A stretch of 64,000 nt of DNA from an uncultured Roseobacter sp. (GCA_947501635.1 CANMWT010000001.1:248001-312000); one strand, 5' to 3'; counted from the first letter of the stretch, positions 8,993 through 18,503 are shown. The notes: generated by a model not told the origin, from the sequence alone. Numbers and translations: made by a program.

Positions 8993-11806
8993 TCATGAGC
9001 CGACCTTCCAGGTGAGGTTTTTGGGGCCGTGACCGACGGGTGATTTGATGGGGGCGAAACCGGGTTTGGATTCTGCGGGCGCGCTGGCTTTTTCGATCCG
9101 CACTTTGAGGTCGAACCAGGCTGCCTGTCCGGTGATGGGATCGGAGTTGGACCAGCGCAGGCCATCACCTTTCGGCGGCAGCAGCTCGTGGATCAGGTGG
9201 TTGAGCAGGAAGCCGCGGGTGGCTTCGGGGGCGTTTTCTTCGAGGGCCCATGCGCCTTTGCGTTTTCCGATGGCGTTCCATGTCCAGACGGTGTTTTCGT
9301 TGAGGGCGGCCATTTCGAGGACGGGAACGGTAATTTCGCCATGGGGTGAGGTCACTTTGGCCCAGTCGCCGTCGGCGAGGTTGTTTTCGCGCATCAGTCT
9401 GGTTGGCAGGTAGAGTGGGTTGTGGCCGTGCAATTGGCGCAGCCATGCGTTTTGCGATCCCCATGAGTGGTACATCGCCATCGGGCGTTGGGTGAGCGCC
9501 GTGATGGGGAAGTCTGCGGCTTGGTTGTCTTCTTCGGAGGAGTACCAGATCGGCAGTGGCGACATGGTTGCTTTGATCCGGTCGCGCAGGTGATCGGGGG
9601 GCTGCCGATCGCCAAAGCCTTCCGCGGCCAATTGGAATTTGCGCATCGGTTCGGCGTAGAGCGAGAAGAGATAGGGTTGCGGGCTGTCATAAAGGCCCAT
9701 GCCCACGGCCCAGTCCTGATAGGCTTTGTTCCACGGCTTGTAGTAGGTGGCGCCTGCGGGAATGTGTTCGACGAAAAAGCCGCCGTTTTCGATGTATTTA
9801 TCGAGTTGATCCGGGTTTACCTCGCCACGTCCGGCCTGGTCGCCTTTTTCACCGCGGAACCCTGCCAGCGGGCCGATGCCCGGTTTGCGTTGGTGGTTGA
9901 CGATATAGTCGCCGTAGTCGGCATATTTCTGGCTGCCGTCTTCATTGACGAAGCCCGGCAGGTCCAGTTTGGCGCCCAGTTCGCAGAGCATGGACTGGAA
10001 GCCCTTGACGTCGCGGTCCGGTTCGATCACTGGCCAGCGGATGGCGTCTGCGGCGGCGTCGGCTTCGCAGATGGGACGGTCGAGCAGCGAGATGCAGTCG
10101 TGCCGTTCGAGGTAGGTTGTATCCGGCAGGATCAGATCGGCATAGGCCACCATTTCTGATGAATAGGCATCCGAGTAGATGATCTTGGGGATCACGTAGT
10201 CGCCATTCGCGTCCCTGTCGGTCAGCATGTCGATCACGCCGCGGGTGTTCATGGACGAATTCCACGACATATTCGCCATATACATGAAGAGCACATCGAT
10301 CTTGTAGGGATCACCCGCATAGGCGTTCGAGATCACCATATGCATGAGCCCATGCGCTGACATCGGGTTTTCCCATGTGAAGGCTTTGTCGATTCGTGCG
10401 GGGCTACCATCATCTTTGAGGGCCAGATCATCGGGGCCGTGCACAAAGCCCAGATGCGGGCCGTCGAGCGGTGCGCCGGGGGTCACTTTACAGTGCGGTT
10501 TGGGATGTGCTGTGGCCGGTTTGGGGTAGGGCGGTTTGAACCGGAAGCCGCCGGGGACCTCGACCGTGCCGAGGATGATTTGCAGTGTGTGCAGGGCGCG
10601 GCAGGTCTGGAAACCATTGGCATGCGCGGAAATCCCGCGCATCGCGTGGAACGAGACGGGTCGGCCCACCATTGTCCTGTGTGTCTCGCCGCGGAAGTCT
10701 GTCCATTCCTGATCAAGCTCAAAGGCTTCTTCAAAGGCTGTGCGGGCCAGTTCGGCTGCGATGGTCCGGATGCGGGCGGCGGGGATGCCGCACCGGTCGG
10801 CGACAGCCTCGGGGGCATAGCTGTCGTCTAGGTACATCTCGGCCATATGGTGGAACACCGGGCGATAGGTCTTGCCGTCGACCACATGGGTGGCGGCCAG
10901 ATCGGGTTTGACGCCGGGTTGGTCGAAGGGGGTGGGTTTGCCTGTTGCGCGGTCGATGACCAGTTCCTTGCCGTTTGCATCGCGCCACAAGAGCCCGTGG
11001 TTTTCCGCGCCCGGGTTGTCGATGACCAGCACCGGCGCGTTGGTGTATTGCGCAAGATACTGCAGGTCCATCCGGCCCGCTTTCATCAGGCAGTGGATCA
11101 TCGACAGGATGAAAAGCCCGTCGGTGCCCGGTGTGATGCCCACCCAGTCGTCGGCCACGGCGTTGTAGCCTGTGCGGATCGGATTGACGCCGATGATCCG
11201 GGCGCCGCGTTTCTTGATTTTGCCGATCCCCATTTTGATGGGGTTGCTGTCGTGGTCTTCTGCAACGCCGAACAGCATGAATAGCTTGGTGTGATCCCAG
11301 TCCGGCTGGCCGAACTCCCAAAAGGCGCCGCCCATCGTGTAGATGCCACCTGCGGCCATATTGACCGAGCAGAACCCGCCGTGGGCCGCGTAGTTGGGCG
11401 TGCCAAAGTTCTGCGCCCAGAAGGACGTGAATGACTGCGACTGGTCGCGGCCGGTAAAAAAGGCGAGCTTTTCAGGATTGTCGCGGCGCAACGGTGCGAG
11501 CCAGTCGGTCGCAATCTGCAGCGCCTCGTCCCATTCGATTTCTTCGAAGTCACCAGCGCCGCGTTCGCCTACGCGTTTGAGCGGTTTGCGCAGACGCGAG
11601 GGAGCGTTTACCTGCATGATGCCCGCAGAGCCCTTGGCGCAGAGCACGCCCTGATTGACAGGATGGTCCCGGTTGCCTTCGATATAGGCGACCTTGCCAT
11701 CCTTGAGGTGGACGTTGATGCCGCAGCGGCAGGCGCACATGTAGCAGGTGGTCTTGCGGACCTCGTCAGACACCTTGGGGCTCAGATCTAGCTTGGGCTG
11801 GTTCAT
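8993..11806 (-). CDS. soeA: Sulfite dehydrogenase catalytic subunit, molybdopterin enzyme (SoeA)
   Basis: A 937-residue oxidoreductase of the DMSO-reductase/complex iron-sulfur molybdoenzyme family. An N-terminal [4Fe-4S] site is formed by C21-x2-C24-x3-C28-x27-C56, and molybdopterin-binding segments follow (GRDQSQSFTSFWAQNFGTPN, GVNPIRTGYNAVAD, and a C-terminal dinucleotide-binding domain). There is no twin-arginine signal peptide, so it should work in the cytoplasm, as described for SoeABC of Allochromatium. It lies directly after xsc and pta, whose product sulfite is its expected substrate. Another substrate for this broad family cannot be excluded from sequence alone. Confidence 0.88.
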   Translation of the reverse strand: MNQPKLDLSPKVSDEVRKTTCYMCACRCGINVHLKDGKVAYIEGNRDHPVNQGVLCAKGSAGIMQVNAPSRLRKPLKRVGERGAGDFEEIEWDEALQIATDWLAPLRRDNPEKLAFFTGRDQSQSFTSFWAQNFGTPNYAAHGGFCSVNMAAGGIYTMGGAFWEFGQPDWDHTKLFMLFGVAEDHDSNPIKMGIGKIKKRGARIIGVNPIRTGYNAVADDWVGITPGTDGLFILSMIHCLMKAGRMDLQYLAQYTNAPVLVIDNPGAENHGLLWRDANGKELVIDRATGKPTPFDQPGVKPDLAATHVVDGKTYRPVFHHMAEMYLDDSYAPEAVADRCGIPAARIRTIAAELARTAFEEAFELDQEWTDFRGETHRTMVGRPVSFHAMRGISAHANGFQTCRALHTLQIILGTVEVPGGFRFKPPYPKPATAHPKPHCKVTPGAPLDGPHLGFVHGPDDLALKDDGSPARIDKAFTWENPMSAHGLMHMVISNAYAGDPYKIDVLFMYMANMSWNSSMNTRGVIDMLTDRDANGDYVIPKIIYSDAYSSEMVAYADLILPDTTYLERHDCISLLDRPICEADAAADAIRWPVIEPDRDVKGFQSMLCELGAKLDLPGFVNEDGSQKYADYGDYIVNHQRKPGIGPLAGFRGEKGDQAGRGEVNPDQLDKYIENGGFFVEHIPAGATYYKPWNKAYQDWAVGMGLYDSPQPYLFSLYAEPMRKFQLAAEGFGDRQPPDHLRDRIKATMSPLPIWYSSEEDNQAADFPITALTQRPMAMYHSWGSQNAWLRQLHGHNPLYLPTRLMRENNLADGDWAKVTSPHGEITVPVLEMAALNENTVWTWNAIGKRKGAWALEENAPEATRGFLLNHLIHELLPPKGDGLRWSNSDPITGQAAWFDLKVRIEKASAPAESKPGFAPIKSPVGHGPKNLTWKVGS

Positions 11807-11823
11807 GGTGTGCTCCTCTGGGT

Positions 11824-12822
11824 TCAGGCGGTGGCCTGCAAAACGGTAACGGCGATCATGTTGGTGACGTCTTCGGCGACGCAGCCGCGCGACAGGTCAT
11901 TGGCGGGTTTGGCCAGCCCTTGCAGGACCGGGCCGATTGCAGCACAGCCGCCGATCCGCTGGGCGATCTTGTAGCCGATGTTGCCTGCGTCGAGGTTGGG
12001 AAAGATCATCACGTTGGCGGCCCCTTCAAGGGGTGAGCCTTTGGCCTTGGAGGCGGCCACCGACGGCACGAAGGCTGCGTCGAACTGCAGCTCGCCGTCG
12101 CTGGTAAGGTCGGGGTGCTGTTCTTTGAGCAGGGCCGCGGCCTGCGTCACCTTGGTGACCTTTTCGTGCCGCGCGCTGCCTTTCGTTGAAAAAGAAAGCA
12201 AGGCGACCTTTGGCGCGACCCCAAGCAATTGCGAGCAGGAGTTGGCAGAGGCCAGTGCGATGGCGGCCAGCTCTTCTGAGGTGGGTTCGATCACGAGGCC
12301 GCTGTCGCTGAAGATCATTGCGTCGCGGCCCGAAGGATGGTTTTCGGGCAGTGCCATCAGAAAAAAGCTCGAGACCAGCGGAGCGTCTTCGGCCTTGCCG
12401 ATCACCTGAAGGGCGGCACGTACGGTGTCCGATGTTGTGGCGACCGCGCCGCCCACGGTGCCGTCGGCGCGGTTCATGCGCACCATCATGGCGGCAAAGA
12501 CCAACGGGTTTCGCGCCTGTGCCTCGGCCATGTCGGGAGTGATGCCCTTGTGCTTGCGCAACTCGTAATAGGTGGCTGCCGCTTCGGTCGTGAATGTCGA
12601 CGTCTCGGGGTCGGCGATTGTGATGGCGGGATTGTTCGGCATATCGGCCACGACCAGTGCCGCTGCGATCTCGTCTTGTGGTCCCACCAGCGTGATGCGC
12701 GCGATACCGTGGCGGACAGCGGCGACAGCGCCCGCGACAATCCGCGGGTCGCTGCCTTCGCTCATCACGATATGCGCAGGCCGGGCGGCGGCGCGATCTC
12801 TGAGATCGCGCAACACGCTCAT
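11824..12822 (-). CDS. pta: Phosphate acetyltransferase
   Basis: A 332-residue Pta of the short type without the N-terminal DRTGG region. It begins MSVLRDLRDRAAARPAHIVMSEGSDPRIV and has the conserved GAANVMIFPNLDAGNIGYK and GPVLQGLAKPANDLSRGC motifs. It converts the acetyl phosphate made by Xsc into acetyl-CoA. It sits 44 bases after xsc and 17 bases before soeA in the same orientation, as commonly seen in taurine-degrading roseobacters. Confidence 0.95.
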   Translation of the reverse strand: MSVLRDLRDRAAARPAHIVMSEGSDPRIVAGAVAAVRHGIARITLVGPQDEIAAALVVADMPNNPAITIADPETSTFTTEAAATYYELRKHKGITPDMAEAQARNPLVFAAMMVRMNRADGTVGGAVATTSDTVRAALQVIGKAEDAPLVSSFFLMALPENHPSGRDAMIFSDSGLVIEPTSEELAAIALASANSCSQLLGVAPKVALLSFSTKGSARHEKVTKVTQAAALLKEQHPDLTSDGELQFDAAFVPSVAASKAKGSPLEGAANVMIFPNLDAGNIGYKIAQRIGGCAAIGPVLQGLAKPANDLSRGCVAEDVTNMIAVTVLQATA

Positions 12823-12866
12823 GGCCTGCGCCTTGGGTTTATGCAGATGCTGTGATGCACCCGGAG

Positions 12867-14645
12867 TTATACGGCCTGAGGACGCATATCGTCTTTGCTG
12901 ATCCCAGCAACGGCGACAGGCTTCTTCATGGCATCACGGCGGAACGGATCCCCCAGTTCCTGATTGATCATCGCTTCAATCAATGTGGTGATACCGTTTT
13001 CCATCTGGTCCTTGATGGCCTGATTCAACGCATCCGTCAGCTCGTCCATAGTGCGGGCCACGACGCCTTTCAGACCGCAGGCATTGGCGATGCCGGAGTA
13101 GGAGACCTCCTCGTCCAGCTCGGTGCCGACGAAGTTGTCATCAAACCACAGGGTCGAGTTGCGCTTTTCCGCGCCCCACTGGTAGTTGCGGAAGACGATT
13201 TGCGTGATTGCCGGCCAGTCGCCGCGGCCGATTGCCGTCAGCTCGTTCACGGCGATGCCAAAGGCGCCATCCCCTGCAAAGCCCACGACAGGCACATCGG
13301 GCTGGCCGATCTTGGCACCGACAATCGCCGGCAGGCCGTAGCCGCAGGGACCGAAGAGGCCGGGTGCAAGATACTTGCGGCCCTCTTCGAACGCGGGATA
13401 GGCGTTGCCGATGGCGCAGTTGTTGCCGATATCGGAGGAGATGATCGCTTCGACCGGCAGTGCAGATTGGATTGCACGCCATGCCATGCGCGGGCTCATC
13501 CAGTCCGGCTTGGCCGCGCGGGCACGCACGTTCCAGTCTGTACCCGGATCGTCCTGCTCGTGGGTCAGCGAGGTAAGCTCTTGCGCCCAAGCGGATTTGG
13601 TCTGCGCGATTTTGGCTTTGCGTTCGGCGCGGCCTGCGTCGCCTGCGTCATCCGAAAGCTGTGCCGTGATGCCTTTGGCGACTTTCGCCGCATCACCAAC
13701 GATACCCACGGTAACCTTTTTGGTCAGTCCGATACGGTCGGGGTTGATGTCGACCTGAATGATCGTTGCATCCGCAGGCCAGTATTCGATGCCGTAGCCG
13801 GGCAGAGTGGAGAACGGGTTGAGGCGCGTGCCCAGGCACAATACGACATCCGCGTCCTTGATGAGCTGCATACCCGCCTTGGAGCCGTTATAGCCCAGCG
13901 GGCCGGCAAAGAGCGGGTGGTTGCCGGGGAACGCGTCATTGTGTTGGTAGCCCACACAGACAGGTGCGTCGAGACGCTCTGCCAGAACGCGGGATGCTTC
14001 GATGCCGCCTTTGGACAGGACAACGCCGGCACCGTTCAGGATAACGGGGTTCTTGGCCTTGGACAGGATATCGGCCGCTTGCGCGACGGAGTTTTCTCCA
14101 CCCGGAGAGGCTTCGAACTCGATGGGCTCGGGGATTTCGATATCGACGACCTGCGTCCAGAAATCGCGTGGAATGTTGATCTGAGCAGGGCCGCTAAGGC
14201 GCTTGGCTTTCGAAATGACGCGCGTGAGTACTTCGGCCACACGGGTCGGATCGCGGACTTCTTCCTGATAGGCGACCATATCTTCGAAAAGCTTCATCTG
14301 CTCGACTTCCTGAAAGCCGCCCTGACCGATGGTCTTGTTGGCCGCCTGAGGTGTTACCAGCAGCAAAGGTGTGTGGTTCCAGTAAGCGGTCTTGACCGCT
14401 GTCACGAAGTTGGTGATCCCGGGGCCGTTCTGTGCGATCATCATCGACACTTTGCCGGTAGCGCGGGTGTAGCCGTCGGACATCATGCCGGCGGAGCCTT
14501 CGTGGGCGCAATCCCAGAACTTGATGCCGGCATCAGGGAAAATATCCGAGATGGGCATCATGGCCGAGCCGATGATCCCGAAGGCGTGTTCAATGCCGTG
14601 GGCCTGCAGGGTTTTTACGAAAGCTTCTTCTGTCGTCATCTTCAT
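12867..14645 (-). CDS. xsc: Sulfoacetaldehyde acetyltransferase
   Basis: A 592-residue thiamine-diphosphate enzyme. It splits sulfoacetaldehyde with phosphate into acetyl phosphate and sulfite. The N-terminal PP domain (GIEHAFGIIGSAMMPISDIFP, DCAHEGSAGMMSDGYTRATG), the middle domain and the C-terminal ThDP/Mg site (GDGAFGIAVNELTAIGRG) are all present, and length and motifs match Xsc rather than acetolactate synthase. ATG 14645 has GGAGGAG 8 bases upstream. It heads xsc-pta-soeABC, 78 bases after tauR, with a candidate TauR site overlapping the end of tauR. Confidence 0.96.
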   Translation of the reverse strand: MKMTTEEAFVKTLQAHGIEHAFGIIGSAMMPISDIFPDAGIKFWDCAHEGSAGMMSDGYTRATGKVSMMIAQNGPGITNFVTAVKTAYWNHTPLLLVTPQAANKTIGQGGFQEVEQMKLFEDMVAYQEEVRDPTRVAEVLTRVISKAKRLSGPAQINIPRDFWTQVVDIEIPEPIEFEASPGGENSVAQAADILSKAKNPVILNGAGVVLSKGGIEASRVLAERLDAPVCVGYQHNDAFPGNHPLFAGPLGYNGSKAGMQLIKDADVVLCLGTRLNPFSTLPGYGIEYWPADATIIQVDINPDRIGLTKKVTVGIVGDAAKVAKGITAQLSDDAGDAGRAERKAKIAQTKSAWAQELTSLTHEQDDPGTDWNVRARAAKPDWMSPRMAWRAIQSALPVEAIISSDIGNNCAIGNAYPAFEEGRKYLAPGLFGPCGYGLPAIVGAKIGQPDVPVVGFAGDGAFGIAVNELTAIGRGDWPAITQIVFRNYQWGAEKRNSTLWFDDNFVGTELDEEVSYSGIANACGLKGVVARTMDELTDALNQAIKDQMENGITTLIEAMINQELGDPFRRDAMKKPVAVAGISKDDMRPQAV

Positions 14646-14700
14646 TGGGGGTGCTCCTCCGGGGCTATGCAAGTAAGCGCGAATCTTGATTGTCCGTTAC

Positions 14701-14733
14701 GTAATGTATGCGCTTACATTGTGTTAGGTCCAG
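14701..14733 (-). promoter_or_regulatory. Candidate TauR operator upstream of xsc
   Basis: On the minus strand CTGGACCTAA (the last codons of tauR) is followed after 13 bases by CATACATTAC. The first box matches the CTGGAC(T/C)TAA motif I recall for Rhodobacter capsulatus TauR; the second is weaker. The pair lies 56-88 bases before the xsc ATG, a position suited to activation. An imperfect 18-base dyad, AATGTAAGCGCATACATT, overlaps it. Confidence 0.5.
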
Positions 14734-16220
14734 TTTTTGGCTCGGGATAGAGCCACAGGTTTCATTGTGTCGATTTCGGATGCGACCAGCTCCACGCCCT
14801 TTGCGATCCGGCTCGCGGGGATCGAGGAATAGGCCAGTCTGTAATAGCTGCGTGGTTGCGCGGGGCCGGCGAAAAACGCGTGCCCCGGTTCGATCAGAAC
14901 GCCGCGGCTTTGCAGTCGGCGGGCGAGGTCCTGAGTGTCGACGCCTTCCGGGGCGCGCATCCAGAAAGACGAGCCGCCGTGCGCGCCTTGCCCTGCGATC
15001 TCAAGACCGTTGTCAGAGATGGCCTGCGACATGACCTGCCGACGGTCATGCAGCGTGGCGCCCATCCGCCGGATCAACGCGTCATGGTGGCCAAGCGACA
15101 GGAAATAGGCCGCCGTCCGCTGCACGTGGCCGGGCGGGTGGCGCAGCACAGACGCGCGTAACGCGCGGGCTTCGCGAATGAAGGGTTCGGAGCCGACAAG
15201 GTAGCCAAGGCGCAAGCCGGGAAAGAGCGATTTCGAGAAGCTGCCCACATAGATGACCCGCCCGTCGGCATCGAGGCTTTTGAGCGCGGGGGAGGGACTT
15301 TTGAGAAAAGACATCTCGAATTCGTAGTCATCTTCGACAATCAGCGCGTCCATCTCGGCGGCTCTCTTGAGCAATTCGTGGCGCCGGTTCATGGGCATGG
15401 TGCCGGTGGTTGGACACTGATGGCTTGGGGTCGTAAAGATGACATCCGTGTCGGGCGGCACAGCGTCGGGCGGGAGCCCGTCCGCATCAACGCGCACGGG
15501 TGTCACATGGCAGCGGGACTGCGTCAGAATGTCCCTAAGGGCATGATAACATGGGTCTTCCAGCGCTGCCTTGCGCCGCTGCGTCAGCAACACCTGTGTG
15601 GTCAACCAAAGCGCGTTTTGCGCCCCCAGCGTGATCAGAATCTGCTCGGGCCGTGCCGCGATGCCCCGGCGGGGCAGCGTATGGCGGGCGATGAATTCGA
15701 TCAGTTGCGGGTCGTCCTGATCGTAGTAATCGGTGGTCAGGGCGGTAAAATCCTTTTGCCCCAGCGCCTTGAGCGCGCAAAGCCGCCAGTTGGCGTGATC
15801 AAAAAGTTCCGGATCGGCTTGACCGTAGATGAACGGATAGCGGTAGCCCCCCCAGTCGGGAGGTTTCCGCACCGTATCTCCGCCGGAAAATTTCTGCCCG
15901 ATGGCGCGCGTCCAGTCGACAGCATCGGTGCCTGTCGGGCCGGGTGTGAACGCGGGTGGTACAGGCGCATTGTCGGACACGTAATAGCCCGACCGCCCGC
16001 GCGATGTCAGATAGTCATTGGCCAGCAGTTCGGTATAGGCAATTGTCACGGTGATACGACTGACGCCCAGATGGGCTGCCAGCCGCCGTGTCGACGGTAG
16101 CTTTTCACCCCGCTGGAACCGACCCGAGAGGATGCCCTGCGCGATCATTTGCTGGATTTGCGACTGCAAGGTACCTTGCGCGTCCGGATGGAGGAAAAAG
16201 GTTTCGACAGGAAGGGCCAT
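14724..16220 (-). CDS. tauR: TauR-type MocR/GntR transcriptional regulator
   Basis: A 498-residue MocR-family protein. The N-terminal GntR winged helix (GEKLPSTRRLAAHLGVSRITVTIAYTEL within the first 70 residues) is joined to a class I aminotransferase-like domain with the PLP-binding lysine K330 in VGSFSKSLFPGLRLG. TauR activates taurine genes in Rhodobacter capsulatus. Its position directly upstream of xsc-pta-soe, with tpa-tauABC a few kb away, supports the name. Paired CTGG sites lie just before its own start and before xsc and tpa. Confidence 0.9.
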   Translation of the reverse strand: MALPVETFFLHPDAQGTLQSQIQQMIAQGILSGRFQRGEKLPSTRRLAAHLGVSRITVTIAYTELLANDYLTSRGRSGYYVSDNAPVPPAFTPGPTGTDAVDWTRAIGQKFSGGDTVRKPPDWGGYRYPFIYGQADPELFDHANWRLCALKALGQKDFTALTTDYYDQDDPQLIEFIARHTLPRRGIAARPEQILITLGAQNALWLTTQVLLTQRRKAALEDPCYHALRDILTQSRCHVTPVRVDADGLPPDAVPPDTDVIFTTPSHQCPTTGTMPMNRRHELLKRAAEMDALIVEDDYEFEMSFLKSPSPALKSLDADGRVIYVGSFSKSLFPGLRLGYLVGSEPFIREARALRASVLRHPPGHVQRTAAYFLSLGHHDALIRRMGATLHDRRQVMSQAISDNGLEIAGQGAHGGSSFWMRAPEGVDTQDLARRLQSRGVLIEPGHAFFAGPAQPRSYYRLAYSSIPASRIAKGVELVASEIDTMKPVALSRAKNWT

Positions 16221-16234
16221 GCAAGCAGTTTATA

Positions 16235-16266
16235 CTGGACTTAGCTTGCAAACAATCTGGCATTAA
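16235..16266 (+). promoter_or_regulatory. Candidate TauR operator upstream of tauR
   Basis: CTGGACTTAG (16235-16244) and CTGGCATTAA (16257-16266) form a direct repeat with starts 22 bases apart, 15-46 bases before the tauR ATG. The orientation is opposite to that of the gene, unlike at xsc and tpa. This would suit autorepression of the kind described for MocR regulators; that is inference. Confidence 0.55.
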
Positions 16267-16498
16267 CCTGATTGCAAAAAGCCAAAACCACTCCCCCCTG
16301 GATATTGTCGATCTGACGAAACTTAACGATTATTGAAACCATGAGTATCATTTTTTGAGAAAATTGCAAGGGAAAGCTGCTGTCATTTGATCGTGCCTTG
16401 TTCCGACGGGCGAAATCTTTGCGACTTTGATTTATGTCAGGGCGCGATCGTGGCCCCTGGGAGATAATGCCCCTGATTTTGAACAAGGGAGCCGAGCA

Positions 16499-17440
16499 AT
16501 GAAGGATGCAATTCTGGAAGAGCCCAAGGACCAGCCAGCCGAGGGTGCCAAACAGAAAGACAAGGCGAAAGGCAAAGCTGAAAAGGCCGCGCCGATTGAG
16601 CCCTTGAGTGACTTTGACCTGTCCGAGTACCCTTATGCTGACAAGCTGGACCGTTCGACCTACGAGGCGGAAAAAGCCGCGTTGCAGGTTGAGTTGCTGA
16701 AAGTGCAACTGTGGATTCAGGAGACCAAGCAAAAGGTGGTCATGCTGTTTGAAGGGCGCGACGCTGCTGGCAAGGGTGGCACCATCAAGCGGTTTACCGA
16801 ACACCTTAACCCGCGCGCGGCGCGTGTGGTCGCCCTGAACAAGCCAACCGAAGAAGAGCTTGGTCAGTGGTATTTCCAGCGGTACGTCAAGCACCTGCCC
16901 ACCCATGGCGAGATCGTCCTGTACGACCGCAGTTGGTACAATCGCGCCGGTGTGGAACGGGTCATGAATTTCTGCAGACCGGATGAGTATCTGGAGTTCA
17001 TGCGCCAGACTCCGGAATTTGAACGGATGCTGACCCGGAGCGGAATTCACCTGCGTAAGTACTGGTTCTCGGTCACGCAGGGCGAGCAGCGTGCGCGCTT
17101 TGCCTCGCGCGAAACCGATCCCCTCAAGCGGTGGAAACTATCGCCCATCGACCGTGCCAGCCTTGGCAAATGGGATGACTACACAGAGGCCAAGGAGGCG
17201 ATGTTCTTTTATACTGACACAAAAGATGCGCCCTGGACTGTTATCCGCTCGAACGACAAGAAGCGCGCGCGCCTGAACTGCATGCGGCATTTCCTGTCCA
17301 CCTTTGACTACCCCGACCGAGACGAAGCGGTCGCGGGCCTGCCTGATCCGCTCATCGTCAAGCCGGCGGATCATATTGTAAACGGTGCCGACCACATCCT
17401 CGCAGCGTCGCTGCACCCCCAAACCCGAAGATCTTCCTAA
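16499..17440 (+). CDS. ppk2: Polyphosphate kinase 2
   Basis: A 313-residue PPK2-family enzyme that transfers phosphate between polyphosphate and nucleoside diphosphates. It has a charged Lys/Glu-rich leader of about 35 residues, then the Walker A FEGRDAAGKGGTIKRF, the lid-module YDRSWYNRAGVERVM and the Walker B region; NPRAARVVAL lies between them. The start ATG 16499 follows AAGGGAG with suitable spacing. It is divergent from tauR and followed 22 bases later by a small DUF465 gene. Confidence 0.95.
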   Translation: MKDAILEEPKDQPAEGAKQKDKAKGKAEKAAPIEPLSDFDLSEYPYADKLDRSTYEAEKAALQVELLKVQLWIQETKQKVVMLFEGRDAAGKGGTIKRFTEHLNPRAARVVALNKPTEEELGQWYFQRYVKHLPTHGEIVLYDRSWYNRAGVERVMNFCRPDEYLEFMRQTPEFERMLTRSGIHLRKYWFSVTQGEQRARFASRETDPLKRWKLSPIDRASLGKWDDYTEAKEAMFFYTDTKDAPWTVIRSNDKKRARLNCMRHFLSTFDYPDRDEAVAGLPDPLIVKPADHIVNGADHILAASLHPQTRRSS

Positions 17441-17462
17441 TTCACCAACAACGGAGAAACTG

Positions 17463-17702
17463 ATGACACATGTGCCACACGAACTGGCAGAGGAATTTCC
17501 CCATCTGCAGGACGAGATTAGCGACCTGAAAGCAAAAGACGGGCATTTTGCGCGATTGTTTGACGAGTATCACACGCTCAACCGCGCGATTCACCGGGCC
17601 GAGACAAACATCGAGCCCACTGACGACTATCACATGCTTGAGATGCGCAAGAAGAGGCTCAAGCTCAAGGATGAGATAGCAAGCTGTTTGGCACTTGCAT
17701 AA
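17463..17702 (+). CDS. YdcH/DUF465-family small protein
   Basis: A 79-residue, highly charged, helical protein. It has the DUF465 signature: HLQDEISDLKAKDGHFARLFDEYHTLNRAIHRAE, then a second helix rich in Lys/Leu (MRKKRLKLKDEIA). Members are common in alphaproteobacteria and have no settled function; the sequence looks like a coiled-coil hairpin. An ACGGAG site precedes ATG 17463. It probably shares the ppk2 message, which ends at the strong terminator just after it. Confidence 0.85.
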   Translation: MTHVPHELAEEFPHLQDEISDLKAKDGHFARLFDEYHTLNRAIHRAETNIEPTDDYHMLEMRKKRLKLKDEIASCLALA

Positions 17703-17723
17703 CGCCTAAGGCACACAAAACCC

Positions 17724-17757
17724 AAAAAGGCCCCGTCAACCGGCGGGGCCTTTTTCA
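17724..17757 (+). terminator. Rho-independent terminator after ppk2-DUF465 gene
   Basis: AAAAAGGCCCCG pairs with CGGGGCCTTTTT across an 8-base loop, with a T tract. The A-tract/T-tract symmetry means it could work on both strands. Confidence 0.9.
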
Positions 17758-18028
17758 ATTGCTTGTTGAGGGTTCCGCTTGATGAGCTGCCGCGGCCTGA
17801 TATGCTCATAGCACTGCGCCCTCGCATTCTGCGGGGGGCGTTCTTCGGAGACTTGATGTCTGTGACGGCCTATATCTGCTGAACCGTTTTGCGTTGATCG
17901 CATGCAACGGGAAGCCCATGACCACCGTGGAAGCGATTTCTACGGTGTTACTTTCTTGAAAAGTTCAAGGTGTACTGCAGCGGGCACGTAGCGTGCCGGC
18001 CGCTGTGTGCATCGGAAAGACCGGAACA

Positions 18029-18496
18029 TTGACATCACATATCGACATCAAACTGGCACAGCCGCAGGATGTGGCCCGTCTCAACACAATAGTAGCCCAA
18101 TGCGGACTCTTCCAACCGGAGGAAGTCGACTTTGTCCAGGGAATGATCGCAGACCACTTTGGCGGAATGGAGGTATCTGGTTCCTTTTGGGTGATCTCCT
18201 CTCATTGCGCGGCATATGTCGCCCCCGAGACCTTGTCGCACGGCGCCTGGAACGTGCTTTTCATAGCCACGCTGCCTGCCGCGCGCGGCATGGGGCATGG
18301 TTGTGCTATGATGGCGGACATTGAAGGCCGCCTTACCGCCAAGGGCGCGCGCCTGCTGCTGGTTGAAACATCGGGCACGCCAAATTTTGCGCGGACGCGG
18401 GCGTTTTACGACAGGCTTGGCTATGAACGGTGTGGGCGCATTGCAGGCTATTTTGGCCCCGGGGACGACAAGGTCATTTTCGCCAAATCGCTCTGA
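18029..18496 (+). CDS. GNAT-family N-acetyltransferase
   Basis: About 155 residues with a GNAT fold. The acetyl-CoA loop is LPAARGMGHGCAMMADIEGRL, preceded by a beta strand (WNVLFIATL), and the C-terminus has the usual ARTRAFYDRLGYERCGRI motif. The substrate is unknown. The start is uncertain: TTG 18029 gives a protein starting TSHIDIKLAQ, as in typical GNATs, while GTG codons at 17993 or 18005 would add 8-12 unsupported residues. It stands between two clear terminators. Confidence 0.82.
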   Translation: MTSHIDIKLAQPQDVARLNTIVAQCGLFQPEEVDFVQGMIADHFGGMEVSGSFWVISSHCAAYVAPETLSHGAWNVLFIATLPAARGMGHGCAMMADIEGRLTAKGARLLLVETSGTPNFARTRAFYDRLGYERCGRIAGYFGPGDDKVIFAKSL

Positions 18497-18503
18497 GTGC
18501 TAT

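Noticed and set aside
8809-9168. N-terminal extension of soeB by 120 codons
   Set aside because: It would run through the dispersed repeat and into the soeA end; the family start is at 8808.
12852-14750. 632-codon open frame on the + strand opposite xsc
   Set aside because: It is the antisense of a well-conserved gene. Long antisense frames are common in GC-rich coding DNA, and the translation shows no family pattern or start signals.
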